DNA of 14,823 bases, from positions 1-14,823 of the forward strand of contig CAJOEG010000070.1 of NCBI GenBank assembly GCA_905233405.1, written 5' to 3'. Below are positions 1 through 6,544 of this stretch, piece after piece (position 1 is the stretch's first letter; each line of letters begins with the position of its first letter). The stretch is from an uncultured Bacteroidales bacterium. Its GTDB lineage: Bacteria > Bacteroidota > Bacteroidia > Bacteroidales > ML635J-15. The notes below the pieces were generated by a model. It ran no database searches and had not been told where the DNA came from. It saw nothing but the letters and a program-made list of their open reading frames with translations. Position numbers and translations under genes: made by a program.

Positions 1-423
1 GGCATAATGGAAATGGCCGATGCAATAGCAATCACAAAAGCCGACGGCGAAAACATCACACGCGCACAACTTGCCAGTACGCAGTATCAGAACGCACTGC
101 ATTTGTTCCCAATGCCAAAATCGCGCTGGACACCGATAGCAACAACCTGCTCGGCACTTTCGGGTGCGGGAATTATGGACATCTGGGAGATGATTACCAA
201 ATATGTAGCCCACACAAATGCAAACGGGTTCTTCGACTACAACCGCAACGAACAGGCAAAATACTGGCTCTACGAAACTATAAACGAGGCAATTAAGAAC
301 AGTTTCTACCAAAACGAAAAGATAATAGAGAGCCTTCCAGACTACGAAAGAAAAGTCCTCGACAACAAAATCAGCAGTTTCGTAGCCGCACACGAACTAC
401 TAGCAAAATACTTTGAAAAATGA
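1..423 (+). CDS. meaB: MeaB/ArgK-type GTPase, C-terminal part (5' end outside window)
   Basis: C-terminal 140 residues of the G3E P-loop GTPase that protects and reactivates adenosylcobalamin-dependent methylmalonyl-CoA mutase in the cytoplasm. The reading frame is open from the first base (GIMEM), so the true start lies upstream. Visible family marks are the GIMEMAD segment, the G4 base-recognition motif as TKADGEN (residues 12-18; more usually NKAD), the 'ALHLF' stretch, 'W.P.A.TCSALSGAGI.DIW' (G5 region) and the C-terminal helical dimerisation arm. The stop overlaps the start of the next gene by 4 nt (ATGA), which suggests translational coupling. Its presence implies that the host makes methylmalonyl-CoA mutase, consistent with propionate metabolism common in Bacteroidales; the mutase genes are not in the window. 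The identification rests on motif recognition and is strong. The P-loop cannot be checked because it is upstream. Confidence 0.92.
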   Translation, partial: GIMEMADAIAITKADGENITRAQLASTQYQNALHLFPMPKSRWTPIATTCSALSGAGIMDIWEMITKYVAHTNANGFFDYNRNEQAKYWLYETINEAIKNSFYQNEKIIESLPDYERKVLDNKISSFVAAHELLAKYFEK

Positions 424-929
424 TTGGACAGGAAATAGTTTACAAGGCATTAGCCGACTTGAACATAAAATTTGAGTATTACGAATCGCCACGCGACTTT
501 TCGTCGGAAGATGACGGTGCATTCTGGAAACGCATTGGTGCCTGCCGTTGCAAGAACCTCTTTATGCGTAACCACAAGGGAAACCAGCACTACCTGCTCA
601 TTTCCGACTACTACCGCGACATAAACATCCACGCCATAGAGCACAAACTTAAGCAGGGAAAACTTTCGTTCGCCTCGCAGGAACGCATCGACAAGTGGAT
701 TATGGGAACTATTGGCGCGATTTCCGTCTTTTCGTTACTCAACGACACCGAAAACCACACTATTGCATTCATCGACAAGACATTATTGGAGAAAAAACGC
801 CTAACTTTCCTTCCAAATCAACTTAACGCCTTGATTTCCATCAGCACCGAAGATTTTATAAGGATACTAGACTACACTGGCAACAAGTACGAGTTTGTGG
901 ATTTGGAAGTTGCGGAAGACATTGAATAA
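420..929 (+). CDS. Prolyl-tRNA editing deacylase (ProX/YbaK family)
   Basis: A 169-residue single-domain protein of the YbaK/ProX (INS-like) trans-editing family. These enzymes hydrolyse mischarged aminoacyl-tRNA(Pro), typically Ala-tRNA(Pro), after ProRS errors. The hallmark is G40-ACRCKNLFMRNHKGNQHYLL, matching the family's 'KNLFLR..KG..HYLVV' block; K45 in this block is the likely catalytic lysine. Later 'MGTIGAISVFSLLND' matches the conserved 'G..PGSVSPFGL.ND' block, with GTIGA in place of the usual GxxPG. The length is typical of stand-alone ProX proteins. The start ATG lies inside the meaB stop (ATGA overlap), so the two are probably co-translated, although no functional link is obvious. 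No gene symbol is given because the family has several subtypes (ProXp-ala, PrdX, YbaK) that I cannot separate by eye. Confidence 0.85.
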   Translation: MIGQEIVYKALADLNIKFEYYESPRDFSSEDDGAFWKRIGACRCKNLFMRNHKGNQHYLLISDYYRDINIHAIEHKLKQGKLSFASQERIDKWIMGTIGAISVFSLLNDTENHTIAFIDKTLLEKKRLTFLPNQLNALISISTEDFIRILDYTGNKYEFVDLEVAEDIE

Positions 930-986
930 GACTAACAATCTTCCATATATTTCATAGGCAGCACACATTCTTTGGAATATTTTTAA

Positions 987-994
987 TATTTTTG
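987..994 (+). promoter_or_regulatory. Bacteroidota-type -7 box for the porin gene
   Basis: TATTTTTG matches the Bacteroidota consensus TAnnTTTG and ends 5 nt before the ATG at 1000, so the predicted transcript would start at or very near the start codon (leaderless or nearly so). A TTTG at 971-974 is only 12 nt upstream, too close for the usual spacing of about 19 nt, so the -33 element is unclear. The box separates the porin-mltF pair from the upstream meaB pair. Confidence 0.5.
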
Positions 995-999
995 CAGCG

Positions 1000-2859
1000 A
1001 TGCGAAAATTAGTGGTTTTCATAGTAATATTTCTGCTCGGAATTACAGCATTCTCACAGCACGAAGGTATTCGTCGCTATTTTTCGTCGTACAAACTCGA
1101 CAACGACACCACAACCGACTACAGTTTCTACAACGACACACTAATCGACGACTTCCACAAGTTCATGCCACAACAGAAGGTCTCGAACAACACTCTGGGA
1201 CTAATGAATCCAGGAAGCCCGTACTTAAACGCATTATTTTCAAGACGAGAATCCTCACACGATTTCTATCTTCTCAACAACTATCAGGCATTCATAAAGT
1301 CGCACCAAAACGTGGTTTACTTTGATACACAAAAGCCATTTTCTCGCTTCGACTTTACTGGCGGAAACACAGGCCTTGAACTAGTGAAATTCATTCTAAG
1401 CCATAACTTTACGCCATATTTTAATCTCACATTCAACTACGACATTTCAAACTCCGACGGATTCTACCTCAACAACGCGGCAAAAGTCAATGCACTATAC
1501 CTTGCTGGCTCATTTACTAAAAAGAAATACCAGAATCATTTCAACTTTATCTTTAATAAGATAAATAGCAACGAAAATGCCGGAATCGCCGACATCGACA
1601 GATTCGTAAGCGGAGACATACGTGCAGTTGACAACAGCGTTCTGCTCACAAAGGCATCAAGTTCTATTTCTCAACTCGGCGGTCAGTACAACCACGAATA
1701 CCGTATCGGACACTACACAATCGACACAATCATCCGTGACGAACAGAAAGATACAATATTAAACAAGAATTTGCACAGCAAATTTTCAATAGTCCACGAT
1801 GTTACTTTCGACCGCTATGTACGCAAATACCAGGACCAGTATAGCTCTTTCTACACGAACTACTACAAAGACTCTAGCGCAACAAAAGACTCGGTGACAT
1901 ACTACCAGTTCAACAACAAATTGTTGCTTAGCCTCAATTTCCAGAACGACTCAACAGGCAATTTCCTGAAACTATATGCAGGATTGAAAAATCTAACTTA
2001 TTCATTCATAATTGACAGCACGCACAAGACAACATATAGTTCCACATATATCACGGGAGACTTAATATTCAAGCACAACAAAACCTACCTTCAAGCAAAC
2101 GCCGACTATTGCCTGTTCGGTGGAGATGCTTACGACATTGACGTATCGGCAAATCTTCAACAAATGTTTACAGAAAACCTTGGCATTAATGCAAATGTCG
2201 GCTATTCTCTAACCTACTGTTCCCTATTTGAAACATACTACACATCAAATAATTTCCAGTGGGACAACGATTTTAATAAAAACGGGATTGCTACCGCCCA
2301 CATCGACCTTTTCCAGGAAAAATTTCATCTGTCTGTCGGTGCAAACCTCAATCTCCTGCACGACTACATTATCTTCGACCAACAAGCCCTTCCAACGCAG
2401 ATTCACAAAGCAAACCTAATAGCCGACGTTTATGTAAGCAAGACTTTCAACATATGGAAATTTCACTGGTTCAACGAAGTAGCCTACCAGTACATCAGCG
2501 ACAAACAATATGTCCGGCTACCCGATGTCGTTGCATATTCAAGTCTCTATTTCAAGACGGGAATGTTCCACGATGCTCTTACGCTGCAGGTCGGAATCGA
2601 CGCAAAATTCAACACCAAATTCTACGGTTACGCATATATGCCAGCAACGGCAGTCTTCTACCTGCAAGATGACATGGAAATTGGCAACTACCCCAACCTT
2701 GGCTTCTATATCGGAGCGAAAATCAAACGGTTCCGCGTATTTGCAAAACTGTCAAACTTCAACTCTACATTTATGAAGCCAACTTTCTTCTCGCTATACA
2801 GGCTACCTGACAATCCTTTTGCATTCAACTACGGAATTTCCTGGGAATTCTACGACTAG
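1000..2859 (+). CDS. Putative outer-membrane beta-barrel porin (Porin_10-like)
   Basis: A 619-residue predicted outer-membrane protein. Residues 1-20 form a classic signal peptide (MRKLVVFIVIFLLGITAFSQ) with likely cleavage after FS or SQ. After an N-terminal segment (residues 20-90) containing 'NNTLGLMNPGSPYLNALF', the rest is built of alternating short amphipathic strands rich in Tyr, Phe, Asn and Asp. It ends in the aromatic 'YGISWEFYD', as expected for a barrel's last strand. The stretches 'NVVYFDTQKPFSRFDFTGG', 'SHNFTPYFNLTFNYD' and 'NENAGI' resemble the Bacteroidota 'putative porin' family (Porin_10), in which 'Y.T..P.T...Y..G' and 'E.GGI' recur. The substrate is unknown. The ATG at 1000 is the only start that keeps the signal peptide and follows the -7 box. 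It is followed after 6 nt by the lytic transglycosylase gene, so the two are probably co-transcribed. An untyped barrel protein is the fallback call. Confidence 0.75.
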   Translation: MRKLVVFIVIFLLGITAFSQHEGIRRYFSSYKLDNDTTTDYSFYNDTLIDDFHKFMPQQKVSNNTLGLMNPGSPYLNALFSRRESSHDFYLLNNYQAFIKSHQNVVYFDTQKPFSRFDFTGGNTGLELVKFILSHNFTPYFNLTFNYDISNSDGFYLNNAAKVNALYLAGSFTKKKYQNHFNFIFNKINSNENAGIADIDRFVSGDIRAVDNSVLLTKASSSISQLGGQYNHEYRIGHYTIDTIIRDEQKDTILNKNLHSKFSIVHDVTFDRYVRKYQDQYSSFYTNYYKDSSATKDSVTYYQFNNKLLLSLNFQNDSTGNFLKLYAGLKNLTYSFIIDSTHKTTYSSTYITGDLIFKHNKTYLQANADYCLFGGDAYDIDVSANLQQMFTENLGINANVGYSLTYCSLFETYYTSNNFQWDNDFNKNGIATAHIDLFQEKFHLSVGANLNLLHDYIIFDQQALPTQIHKANLIADVYVSKTFNIWKFHWFNEVAYQYISDKQYVRLPDVVAYSSLYFKTGMFHDALTLQVGIDAKFNTKFYGYAYMPATAVFYLQDDMEIGNYPNLGFYIGAKIKRFRVFAKLSNFNSTFMKPTFFSLYRLPDNPFAFNYGISWEFYD

Positions 2860-2865
2860 CACAAT

Positions 2866-4200
2866 ATGGGTAGCGAAGCAAGAATATCAAGGATAACCGT
2901 GATGTCCTCATTGCTGATGTGGATTATTGTCGCCATTATAAAGTTTTGCATTGACGAAATAACCGAAGAACCACAATCAACAATCTACCGAGACTTCGGT
3001 CAAATAGCAGAAACGCAGACTCTAAACGTAGCACTTGCCGAAAATGCCACCGAATACTGCATCTTCAATGCCATTCCACGTGGTTTCCAATTGGAAACTC
3101 TTGATGACTTCTGCAAAGAATACGACCTCGAACTCAACATTATACCTATCGGGAACGACTATTCTGCAGAAAAACTCCTTGCCGAAGGCAAATGCGACAT
3201 CATTGTAAAGCACGCTTTTACCACCGACAGCAGTATGTCACAACCGCTACTGCACTCAAGCCTTGTAATACTCTCGCAGACAAAAGACTTACCCGACACC
3301 ATATACGCGGCAGGCGAACAAAATTTCCGCATCACACACAACGGGAAAACAATAATCTGCACAAGCATCTCGCAGGAAAAAATTGCACGGAAAGTCGCTT
3401 CAGGTGAAATTAACGCAGCCATCTGCGACTCGGCACTTGCCCTAACCTACCAGAAGGCTAATCCTCGCCTACAAATCGACACTTCAATATGTATTGCACA
3501 GGAGATTGTCTGGAAAACCAACCCCGAAGCCCAAACCCTTCGCGACAGCATTAATGCCTGGCTCACACGCGAAATGGAAACCAAGAAGTACAAACTACGC
3601 CACGAAATCTATTACTCGTACATAAACATAAATGTATCAAGCAAATACTATTCAGGAAACGGCAATAAAATAAGCGCGTACGACGACCTTATCAGAAAGC
3701 ATTCTAAGAAATTACAATGGGACTGGCGCTACATAGCATCACTTATATACGAGGAGTCGCACTTCAACCCCAACATAAGCAATCCGTCTGGGGCATACGG
3801 AATTATGCAGCTTATGCCTGCCGCCTACCAGAAGTTTACCCACGACAGCGCAAACATTTCCGACCCAGAAGTGCAACTTATGGCAGGAATCAAGCACGTT
3901 GACTACCTGAAGAAACGCACGCCCGAAACAATCACCGACACCGCCGTAATAATCAGGTATGTACTTATGGGATACAATGCAGGACACGGACACGCCGAGG
4001 ATGCCTACCACCTTGCAGAAAAATACTCTGGCAATACAAATTCGTGGCACAACTTGGCGGAATATATGAAACTACTGAACGAGCGGGAATTCTATACCGA
4101 CCCCGTTGTAAAATGTGGAAAATACAAGGGAAGCCGCACCGTTGCCTTTACCAGAAGCGTAGTGGACAGATACAAGCATTATAGGAATCTTATAAAATAA
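2866..4200 (+). CDS. MltF-like membrane-bound lytic murein transglycosylase
   Basis: A 444-residue cell-wall enzyme that would cleave the MurNAc-GlcNAc bond of peptidoglycan non-hydrolytically. Residues 12-28 are a membrane segment (signal anchor). There is no acceptable lipobox before the cysteine (IKFC), so it may be an anchored rather than a lipidated protein. Residues about 50-245 form a reduced periplasmic solute-binding-like (SBP_bac_3) domain as in MltF. Residues about 275-440 are the SLT domain: 'YIASLIYEESHFNP' with E297 as the likely catalytic acid (the ES motif), 'SGAYGIMQLMP' and 'VLMGYNAGHGH', the counterpart of the family's 'A.YNAG'. It begins 6 nt after the porin stop, which suggests one transcript. 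The SBP half is divergent, and an SLT protein with an unrelated sensor domain is the alternative. E. coli MltF is of similar architecture but slightly longer. Confidence 0.85.
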   Translation: MGSEARISRITVMSSLLMWIIVAIIKFCIDEITEEPQSTIYRDFGQIAETQTLNVALAENATEYCIFNAIPRGFQLETLDDFCKEYDLELNIIPIGNDYSAEKLLAEGKCDIIVKHAFTTDSSMSQPLLHSSLVILSQTKDLPDTIYAAGEQNFRITHNGKTIICTSISQEKIARKVASGEINAAICDSALALTYQKANPRLQIDTSICIAQEIVWKTNPEAQTLRDSINAWLTREMETKKYKLRHEIYYSYININVSSKYYSGNGNKISAYDDLIRKHSKKLQWDWRYIASLIYEESHFNPNISNPSGAYGIMQLMPAAYQKFTHDSANISDPEVQLMAGIKHVDYLKKRTPETITDTAVIIRYVLMGYNAGHGHAEDAYHLAEKYSGNTNSWHNLAEYMKLLNEREFYTDPVVKCGKYKGSRTVAFTRSVVDRYKHYRNLIK

Positions 4201-4299
4201 AACTGGGCAACAGAACAACTTCTTTGAAAGCTATTCATAGATAGCCGTAAGCCAAACAGATCCAGTACCAATAAGATTTATGCTTGGCAGTATCCTTCA

Positions 4300-4977
4300 T
4301 TATTCCTCCAGCAAATCTGGTCTCAATGCCTTTGTGCGCTCGTAGGCCAAATCTTCCTTCCATTCGTCAATCTTGGCGAAATTTCCAGAAAGCAGAATAT
4401 CAGGGACTTTCCAGCCGTTGAACTCGGCAGGACGTGTATATACTGGCGGTGCAAGAAGTCCATCCTGGAACGAATCGGACAAGGCCGACTGTTCGTCACC
4501 TATTGCGCCTGGAATCACACGAATTATGCTGTCGCACATCATAGCTGCGGCAAGTTCGCCACCAGTAAGCACAAAGTCACCAATGCTATATTCCTCGTCG
4601 ATAAGGTGTTCGCGTATGCGATAGTCGATGCCCTTGTAGTGTCCACAAAGGATTATAATGTTGTTCATCATGCTTATGCGGTTGGCTTCCTTCTGCTTCC
4701 ACGGCTTACCGTCGGGTGAAGTGTAAATAACAAGATCGTAATCGCGTTGCTTTTTCAAATCGTTGATGCAGTTGTAGATTGGCTCAATCATCATCACCAT
4801 ACCAGCCTCGCCACCAAAGGCGTAATCGTCAACCTGCTTGTGACGACCAAGGCCGTATTCGCGCAGGTCGTGGATATGAACTTCGGCAATTCCCTTGTCG
4901 GTTGCCCGCTTGATTATCGAATTGTTCAGCGGTCCATCAAGGATTTCGGGCAAAACGGTTATAATGTCAATTCGCAT
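4300..4977 (-). CDS. trmD: tRNA (guanine37-N1)-methyltransferase
   Basis: A 225-residue SPOUT (trefoil-knot) methyltransferase that makes m1G37 in tRNAs reading CNN codons, using S-adenosylmethionine, and prevents +1 frameshifting. The match is clear end to end: N-terminal MRIDIITVLPE, 'DDYAFGGEAGM', the knot 'GHYKGIDYRIREHLIDEEYSIGDFVLTGGE', 'R.IPGAIG', 'SDSFQDGLLAPPVYTRP' and C-terminal 'RRPDLL'-like RPDLLEE. The catalytic Asp of the DSF motif (D169 in E. coli) and the Arg of 'RVIPG' are present. The GHYKG and LLAPPVYTRP variants, where E. coli has GRYEG and LLDCPHYTRP, fit my memory of Bacteroidota TrmD and are not defects. It is convergent with mltF, with 99 nt between. It is not in the usual rpsP-rimM-trmD-rplS operon. 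Confidence 0.96.
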   Translation of the reverse strand: MRIDIITVLPEILDGPLNNSIIKRATDKGIAEVHIHDLREYGLGRHKQVDDYAFGGEAGMVMMIEPIYNCINDLKKQRDYDLVIYTSPDGKPWKQKEANRISMMNNIIILCGHYKGIDYRIREHLIDEEYSIGDFVLTGGELAAAMMCDSIIRVIPGAIGDEQSALSDSFQDGLLAPPVYTRPAEFNGWKVPDILLSGNFAKIDEWKEDLAYERTKALRPDLLEE

Positions 4978-4997
4978 AAGGCTATCTTTTTGGTTGA

Positions 4998-5015
4998 GTC
5001 GTGGCGCGTCGCGAC
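4998..5015. repeat. GC-rich imperfect inverted repeat upstream of trmD
   Basis: The sequence GTCGTGGCGCGTCGCGAC has GTCG/CGAC ends and contains the perfect palindrome GTCGCGAC (5008-5015). It is strikingly GC-rich in an AT-rich intergenic region and lies about 20 nt upstream of the trmD start. It looks like part of the repeat cluster to its right. Confidence 0.5.
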
Positions 5016-5037
5016 AGTACTAAGTTTTAATGTATAT

Positions 5038-5068
5038 AAGTTTCTAAGTTTCACGTTTCTAAGCTTCT
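5038..5068. repeat. Short degenerate direct repeat (AAGTTTCT-type)
   Basis: The stretch contains AAGTTTCT, AAGTTTCA, CGTTTCT and AAGCTTCT in tandem at intervals of about 7 to 9 nt. It is imperfect and short. It sits between the GC-rich inverted repeat and the GGGC/GCCC hairpin, which suggests a mosaic repeat element rather than random sequence. Confidence 0.4.
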
Positions 5069-5070
5069 AT

Positions 5071-5082
5071 GGGCTAACGCCC
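5071..5082. repeat. GGGC-TAAC-GCCC mini-hairpin
   Basis: GGGC (5071-5074) and GCCC (5079-5082) are complementary around a 4-nt TAAC loop. The hairpin is small, but it belongs to the same cluster as the larger palindrome just to its right. Confidence 0.4.
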
Positions 5083-5092
5083 GTTTCTGTTG

Positions 5093-5112
5093 AGACGCAA
5101 AATTTTGCGTCT
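5093..5112. repeat. Perfect 20-bp palindrome
   Basis: AGACGCAAAATTTTGCGTCT is perfectly self-complementary. It could form a cruciform or an RNA hairpin in a transcript from the 5201-5228 promoter. Sequences of this type are common dispersed palindromes in some bacterial genomes. It is not followed by a T-tract on either strand, so it is not a standard intrinsic terminator. A binding site for a dimeric regulator cannot be excluded. Confidence 0.7.
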
Positions 5113-5200
5113 GTACAATCGAATAAATATTTGTCAAAGGCTGCGCCACTTCTATGTTTTAATAACAAATGTCCATTTCTGTGGTGCTAATTCAACGGTT

Positions 5201-5228
5201 CAAAGATAATTCAAAATTTTAAAATCAA
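5201..5228 (-). promoter_or_regulatory. Candidate minus-strand promoter, probably for trmD
   Basis: On the reverse strand TATCTTTG (5208 to 5201) matches TAnnTTTG, preceded by TTG (5228-5226) with a 17-nt spacer, slightly shorter than the usual 19 or so. No other TAnnTTTG box is seen on this strand between here and trmD. If used, trmD would have a leader of about 215 nt that includes the palindromes at 5093-5112 and 5071-5082. Confidence 0.45.
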
Positions 5229-5733
5229 CATTTTGTTTTTTCAAAAAAGACGGACACAACGGATCTTTCATTTGACAAATCACCGCCACCTGAACCTGTT
5301 GAAGGGTAAGTATAATCGCATTATATCATTTCGTCTTTGACAAGCTAAGTCATCAGATTTATTCAAATGTTAACAGACTGTATTATAAACCCAACTCGGT
5401 CATTAAAAGGTTGTTATGCGTGGTCATGCTTGTAAATAACTGATGCATAATCTATTACAAGTACGTTTTTCTAATGGCGACCGTTATTGCAAATACCTGT
5501 ATAACAACCACTTACAAAAAAACTTTATATATTTTCTAACGACCGATTTTAGTTTAAGAGACACTCGTAATACTGTACAAAAGTTCCTGGTGATTATCTC
5601 GTTTCCAAAACTGATATTTTCCATTTCTCTTGTTCCGAGAAGCCGACATTGCAAACATTTTCAACATTCACTCAAGACAGTACTTTGGTATATCAAGTCG
5701 CAGGCTAGAGCCAACGACTATCCATTACAGCTT

Positions 5734-6495
5734 TTACTTTATCATCCTTGTCAATTCAACAAATTCCTCGGGCGAAAGCTGTTCGGGACGAAGATTCCAG
5801 AAACGATGCGACATATCGACTTCGGGCGTGAGCATCGACTTGAGAGAATTACGCAAAGTCTTGCGTCGCTGGTTGAAAGCCGTCTTCACAACCATAAAAA
5901 GTTTTTTCTCGTCAACACCCTCGATTGCCGAACGGTAGCGCACAAACCTAACTACACCAGACTTTACCTTTGGAGGCGGATTGAAAACGTGCTCGTGAAC
6001 GGTGAACAGATATTCGCACCTATAATATAATTGCATCAGCACACTCAAAATGCCATAAACCTTGCTTCCTTCCTTAGAAGCGATGCGCTCGGCGACTTCC
6101 TTCTGTATCATGCAGACGATTTCCGAAACCTTTTCCCTGTTTTCCAATGCCTTGAAAAAAATCTGGCTGGAAATGTTGTATGGGAAATTCCCAATAATGC
6201 ACATTTCGGAATCACAAAAGGCATTCAAGTCCATCTTCAGGAAGTCGGCTTCAAGCAAATTATACTTTGAATTATCGAAGTTTTCCTTTAAATAATCAAC
6301 AGATTCCGTATCAATCTCTACCAAAGTAAGATTACGGAAATTACGTTTTATAAGTTCGCGCGTAAGTACGCCAGTTCCAGGACCTATTTCAAGTACAGGA
6401 AGGTCGGATTCGTTATGCAAAGCGCCTGCGATACGCGCTGCAATACTCACATCAGTGAGAAAATGCTGTCCGAGATATTTTTTTGCTCTAACCAT
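5734..6495 (-). CDS. ksgA: 16S rRNA dimethyladenosine transferase KsgA/RsmA
   Basis: A 253-residue Rossmann-fold methyltransferase that dimethylates the two adjacent adenosines near the 3' end of 16S rRNA (A1518/A1519 in E. coli) during small-subunit maturation. Motifs are: GQHFL (9-13), the SAM-binding VLEIGPGTGVLT (34-45), acidic VEID (E60), AD84F, the catalytic motif IV NFPYNIS (103-109, NLPY in Proteobacteria) and 'FNPPPKVKSGVV' toward the C-terminal domain. The start at 6495 (MVRAKKYLGQHFL) is chosen because the family begins just before the GQHFL block. An in-frame upstream ATG at 6612 would add 39 residues without family support and would run into the divergent flippase-like gene. It is divergent from that gene, with only 49 nt between start codons. 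Confidence 0.95.
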   Translation of the reverse strand: MVRAKKYLGQHFLTDVSIAARIAGALHNESDLPVLEIGPGTGVLTRELIKRNFRNLTLVEIDTESVDYLKENFDNSKYNLLEADFLKMDLNAFCDSEMCIIGNFPYNISSQIFFKALENREKVSEIVCMIQKEVAERIASKEGSKVYGILSVLMQLYYRCEYLFTVHEHVFNPPPKVKSGVVRFVRYRSAIEGVDEKKLFMVVKTAFNQRRKTLRNSLKSMLTPEVDMSHRFWNLRPEQLSPEEFVELTRMIK

Positions 6496-6521
6496 AACGC
6501 AAAAGTCGGAATAAAAAATGA

Positions 6522-6529
6522 TATATTTG
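6522..6529 (+). promoter_or_regulatory. Bacteroidota-type -7 box for the flippase-like pair
   Basis: TATATTTG matches TAnnTTTG, 15 nt upstream of the ATG at 6545; no good -33 TTG is seen at the usual distance. It argues that the ATG at 6518, which precedes the box, is not the start. On the other strand the sequence GACTTTTG (6508-6501) is a one-mismatch candidate for ksgA, so the two divergent promoters would overlap within 49 nt. Confidence 0.5.
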
Positions 6530-6544
6530 CAAAAATTTTCCAGT

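Larger units (their letters stand above)
4978..5733. other. Long intergenic region between ksgA and trmD, no gene recognised
   Basis: This is 756 nt without a recognisable protein or RNA gene. The trmD-proximal part (4998-5147) holds several short inverted repeats and a degenerate direct repeat, listed separately. A minus-strand promoter candidate sits at 5201-5228. Around 5281-5306 the reverse strand reads as CCTTCAACAGGTTCAGG, which resembles interspersed repeats seen in many Bacteroidota genomes. From about 5310 to 5733 I see only AT-rich sequence with frequent stops. Open frames there have no family resemblance. I looked for and did not see tmRNA, SRP RNA, 6S or RNase P signature sequences. 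Confidence 0.6.

Noticed and set aside
4201..4299. Bidirectional terminator between convergent mltF and trmD
   Set aside because: Only a 5-bp GCTAT/ATAGC stem (4230-4245) and a long-loop GCCAA/TTGGC pairing are present, with no T-tract. This is too weak to call.
4747..5190. 147-codon plus-strand open frame running from trmD into the intergenic gap
   Set aside because: It is antisense to conserved trmD codons and then runs through the palindrome cluster. There is no protein family resemblance.
5281..5733. Structured RNA gene (tmRNA, SRP RNA, 6S, RNase P) in the intergenic gap
   Set aside because: No signature sequences or convincing long-range stems were seen. This is a by-eye judgement; a covariance-model search would decide it.
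5443..6030. 195-codon plus-strand open frame
   Set aside because: Its second half is antisense to ksgA and its first half has no recognisable family motif or promoter. It is most likely a chance open frame.
6518..6544. Upstream ATG (6518) for the flippase-like gene
   Set aside because: The TATATTTG promoter box lies inside this extension. The ATG at 6545 gives a normal N-terminus.
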